Position numbers and translations under genes: made by a program. The notes under the pieces were generated by a model that saw only the letters and a list, made by a program, of their open reading frames with translations, was not told the origin of the DNA and searched no databases. Of a stretch of DNA of 8,868 nt, positions 6,640 through 8,868 are shown one piece after another. The DNA comes from an uncultured Propionibacteriaceae bacterium (GTDB lineage: Bacteria; Actinomycetota; Actinomycetes; Propionibacteriales; Propionibacteriaceae), in NCBI GenBank assembly GCA_947038745.1, contig CAMQXE010000040.1, positions 1-8,868 on the forward strand, in the 5' to 3' direction. Within the stretch, counting starts at the first letter, position 1, and each line of letters begins with the position of its first letter.

Positions 6640-8868
6640 ATGAAGCTCCACGGTGTGCGAGCAGCTATCGCCGTCATCGCGGCTGCCACGATTGCTCTGG
6701 CGGCAACGCCGCTCCAAGCGCAGGCCGCCACCAAGACAGACGCGCAAGCTGCTTCTGCTAATTCCGCATGGTTAGCTTCCAATCTGGTCGATGGTGGGGT
6801 TAAGAATCCGCTGAGCCCGGTTGAACTTCCTGATTACGGCTTGATGATCGACATCATCTTGGCTATGTATGCCTCCGGTGATGGGGATAAGGCTGCCCCT
6901 ATTGTTGCCCGGCTAGAAAAAGAAGCCCCCAACTACTACACCGACAGAGTGTTTAGCCCCAGCTCAGATAGCCGAAAAGCCGGACAGGTTGCAAAAGTTC
7001 TTGTGGGGGCATTAGCTGCTGGTAAGGACCCGCACAACTTTGGCGGGGTTGATCTGGTTGCTGAGGTGAAAGCGACGATTACCCCAGACGGGCCACGGGC
7101 TGGAAAAGTGCGTGATTATGGCTCTGATATTTCCAATGACAATGCAAATATGTTTGGGCAGTCGCTGGCGATTTTTGCACTCGCTGGAGCAGGCGAATTG
7201 CCACGTTCCGTTGTGGATTCGTTACTGAGTCAGCAATGTAGCGAGGGGTTTTTCAGGCTTTTTTATGGCGGAAGCATAGATGGTAAAACTGAAACCTGTG
7301 ACCAAGGTAAAGTTACCGATCACTCGCCCCAAGATCGTGATACAACTGCGATGGCATTGTCAGCTTTGGTGACAGCTCGTGCTGCCGGGATTTCGGGTCT
7401 TGACGAGCCAATTTCTCGATCAGTTGCTTGGCTGGAAAATGATCAGCGCAAATCTACCGGCGGCTGGATCGGGAGTGTTTTTACTCCAAAAAGCAACACC
7501 AACAGCACCGGACTAGTGGTTCAAGCTCTAGCTAGTGCTTGTGCTAAGCCAGATGTTATCGCCAGAGGCGCTGGTTTTATTCGCTCGCTACAGGTTGAAG
7601 AAGGTAGCCAGAGTCATCCAGATGATATTGGTGCGATTGTCTACAGCATTGCTGATTTTGGTTCGTCAGGATCGCTCAAAGGAGACACGACGATCCGGGC
7701 TAGTGCGCAAGCTAGCTTAGGGCTTTCGCGGGTATCGATGTGGACTCTGGTTTCTCATAAACAGTTGCCATCGTGTCAGAAGGCAGGTGGAGATGATTTT
7801 GAATCAAAGCCGACGCCACATCCGACCGTGACGCATACAGAAACTACGACTGTAACTCCGCCACCTATCGATATTACGATTCCAGGCGCGGCGCCTGCGC
7901 CAACGATTTCCGTCGTATTACCGCGACCGCTACCTGCGAATCGAGAGAAATCAGCTAAACCTGCACTCGCTAAGGCAACAAGTGCGCCGAGTATGGATGC
8001 TGATCCAAGCGCCGTTGGACGGATGAGTCATTACCTTGCCACGCAACTTGTGGATGGTAACCATATCGAGACAACGGTTGATGGCACTGTCTACGTGGAC
8101 TATGACGCGACTGCTGAGGTGGTATTTGCGTTACGGTCGTTGGGCGGTGAACGGGCTGCTGCGATGGCTGCCTCAGATTTTCTACTCAGGGCAGAGTCAA
8201 TTCAGGCATATGTGCACGGTGCCCCTTATGAAAAAGAGGGCACGATACACGTAACTCCGCTAGCAAAAGTAACGTTGATAGCGTCTATGCGTCAGCGCGA
8301 AATTGCTAATCCCCAGGAGTATTCGGCGCTACTAATGGGGTTCAGAGGCATGCTCACAGCTCGGGTTGAGCCGGATGGGACGCTTGCAGATGCTGGCGAG
8401 CTTAAGGACGCTGATAGCTCAATGCAGCGGGCAGCGTTAGGAGCGCTGGCTTTGACTGCAACTGATGCAGTTATGCAAGCAAATACGGTGGCTGATGCTC
8501 TGGTTAAGGCCCAATGCAGTGATGGAGGATTCCCCGCTGAGCTGAAAGATGGGGCTTGTAAAGTTGCTGATCCGAGCGCCACCGGTTGGGCTGCTCTGGC
8601 GCTGGTCACAGTTCCAAAGCCTATTGGCAGTGCCAACTCACTTGCGTCGCTTCCTGACGTTCGTCAGCCTGCGCTGGTAAGAGCCCAAAGATTGCTCTCT
8701 ACTTTGTCTTCTGCTGATGGTTTGGTACTAGCGGAAACGGCCTATGACCTCAGTGCAAGTTCGGCTGTTGCTGCAGGGCGCCAAGCAGTTGGGCTTGATG
8801 CATCAGCTACGGCTCGTACTATGACGACCTTTATTCGTACCGATGGTGGGGTTGCTACTGCTGAAGGT
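6640..8868 (+). CDS. Secreted prenyltransferase/squalene-cyclase-like repeat protein under B12 control (3' end outside window)
   Basis: The frame is open for 743 codons to the window edge with no stop. Residues 1-29 form a signal peptide: a basic start, then a hydrophobic alanine-rich core, with probable cleavage after AQA (27-29). Region 1 (about 38-380) and region 2 (about 452 to the end) are similar to each other. Each opens with a YLA/WLA-S-x-LVDG helix, and each has a QCS-D/E-G-x-F motif (198-204 and 625-631) followed by a second cysteine (C220, C640). A further repeat-like motif is STGGWIG (272-278). The linker (about 386-447) is rich in Thr, Pro and Ala. This is the alpha/alpha-barrel family that includes intrinsic factor and transcobalamin. 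The B12 riboswitch upstream suggests extracellular cobalamin binding, not terpene chemistry; no catalytic DxDD motif was seen. The start has AGGAAGGA five to six bases upstream. Confidence 0.85.
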   Translation, partial: MKLHGVRAAIAVIAAATIALAATPLQAQAATKTDAQAASANSAWLASNLVDGGVKNPLSPVELPDYGLMIDIILAMYASGDGDKAAPIVARLEKEAPNYYTDRVFSPSSDSRKAGQVAKVLVGALAAGKDPHNFGGVDLVAEVKATITPDGPRAGKVRDYGSDISNDNANMFGQSLAIFALAGAGELPRSVVDSLLSQQCSEGFFRLFYGGSIDGKTETCDQGKVTDHSPQDRDTTAMALSALVTARAAGISGLDEPISRSVAWLENDQRKSTGGWIGSVFTPKSNTNSTGLVVQALASACAKPDVIARGAGFIRSLQVEEGSQSHPDDIGAIVYSIADFGSSGSLKGDTTIRASAQASLGLSRVSMWTLVSHKQLPSCQKAGGDDFESKPTPHPTVTHTETTTVTPPPIDITIPGAAPAPTISVVLPRPLPANREKSAKPALAKATSAPSMDADPSAVGRMSHYLATQLVDGNHIETTVDGTVYVDYDATAEVVFALRSLGGERAAAMAASDFLLRAESIQAYVHGAPYEKEGTIHVTPLAKVTLIASMRQREIANPQEYSALLMGFRGMLTARVEPDGTLADAGELKDADSSMQRAALGALALTATDAVMQANTVADALVKAQCSDGGFPAELKDGACKVADPSATGWAALALVTVPKPIGSANSLASLPDVRQPALVRAQRLLSTLSSADGLVLAETAYDLSASSAVAAGRQAVGLDASATARTMTTFIRTDGGVATAEG

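Noticed and set aside
6436..6747. 103-residue open frame on the minus strand
   Set aside because: It is antisense to the riboswitch and signal-peptide region and has no recognisable domain or ribosome site. It looks accidental.
8292..8636. 114-residue open frame on the minus strand opposite the secreted-protein gene
   Set aside because: It is antisense to a continuous repeat-containing frame. Its alanine/serine-rich composition follows from the codons of the real gene.
6640..8868. Active terpene cyclase or prenyltransferase enzyme
   Set aside because: The protein is secreted, shows no DxDD-type catalytic motif and is under B12 control. Only the fold is shared.

Overview
The window looks like a chromosomal segment from an actinobacterium of moderate GC (mid-50s percent by eye). 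This rests on the actinobacterial style of the BioF-like enzyme, the PadR/ABC/FtsX module and the riboswitch-linked secreted protein. A relative of Arcanobacterium/Trueperella is a guess from overall character only.

Left part, positions 1-6314, minus strand: seven genes read in one direction with overlaps or tiny gaps, so probably one operon. In transcription order they are a PadR-family regulator (6314-5745), a MacB/LolD-type ABC ATPase (5748-5023), a 927-residue double-FtsX permease (5026-2243), an Sfp-type 4'-phosphopantetheinyl transferase (2228-1620), a BioF-like PLP alpha-oxoamine synthase (1644-541), an acyl carrier protein (505-266) and a short-chain dehydrogenase/reductase cut by the window edge (266-1). 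Together they suggest a carrier-bound pathway. The transferase arms the carrier protein, the PLP enzyme condenses an amino acid with the carried acyl chain, the reductase may reduce the ketone, and the ABC pair may export the product or protect against a compound sensed by PadR. The product is not identifiable here. An aminoketone or amino-alcohol lipid, or a dedicated biotin-precursor route, are the main options.

Middle part, 6315-6639: a divergent control region. It holds a candidate PadR promoter and operator facing left. Facing right it holds a clear cobalamin riboswitch aptamer (about 6457-6552), then a hairpin that buries the ribosome binding site of the next gene.

Right part, 6640 to the window end, plus strand: one long open frame of 743 codons with no stop. 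It encodes a secreted protein with a signal peptide and two successive prenyltransferase/squalene-cyclase-like alpha/alpha-barrel regions joined by a Thr/Pro-rich linker. Control by a B12 riboswitch plus this fold, which is also the fold of the animal cobalamin carriers intrinsic factor and transcobalamin, suggests an extracellular B12-capture protein. No tRNA, rRNA, CRISPR array, insertion sequence or convincing intrinsic terminator was seen.
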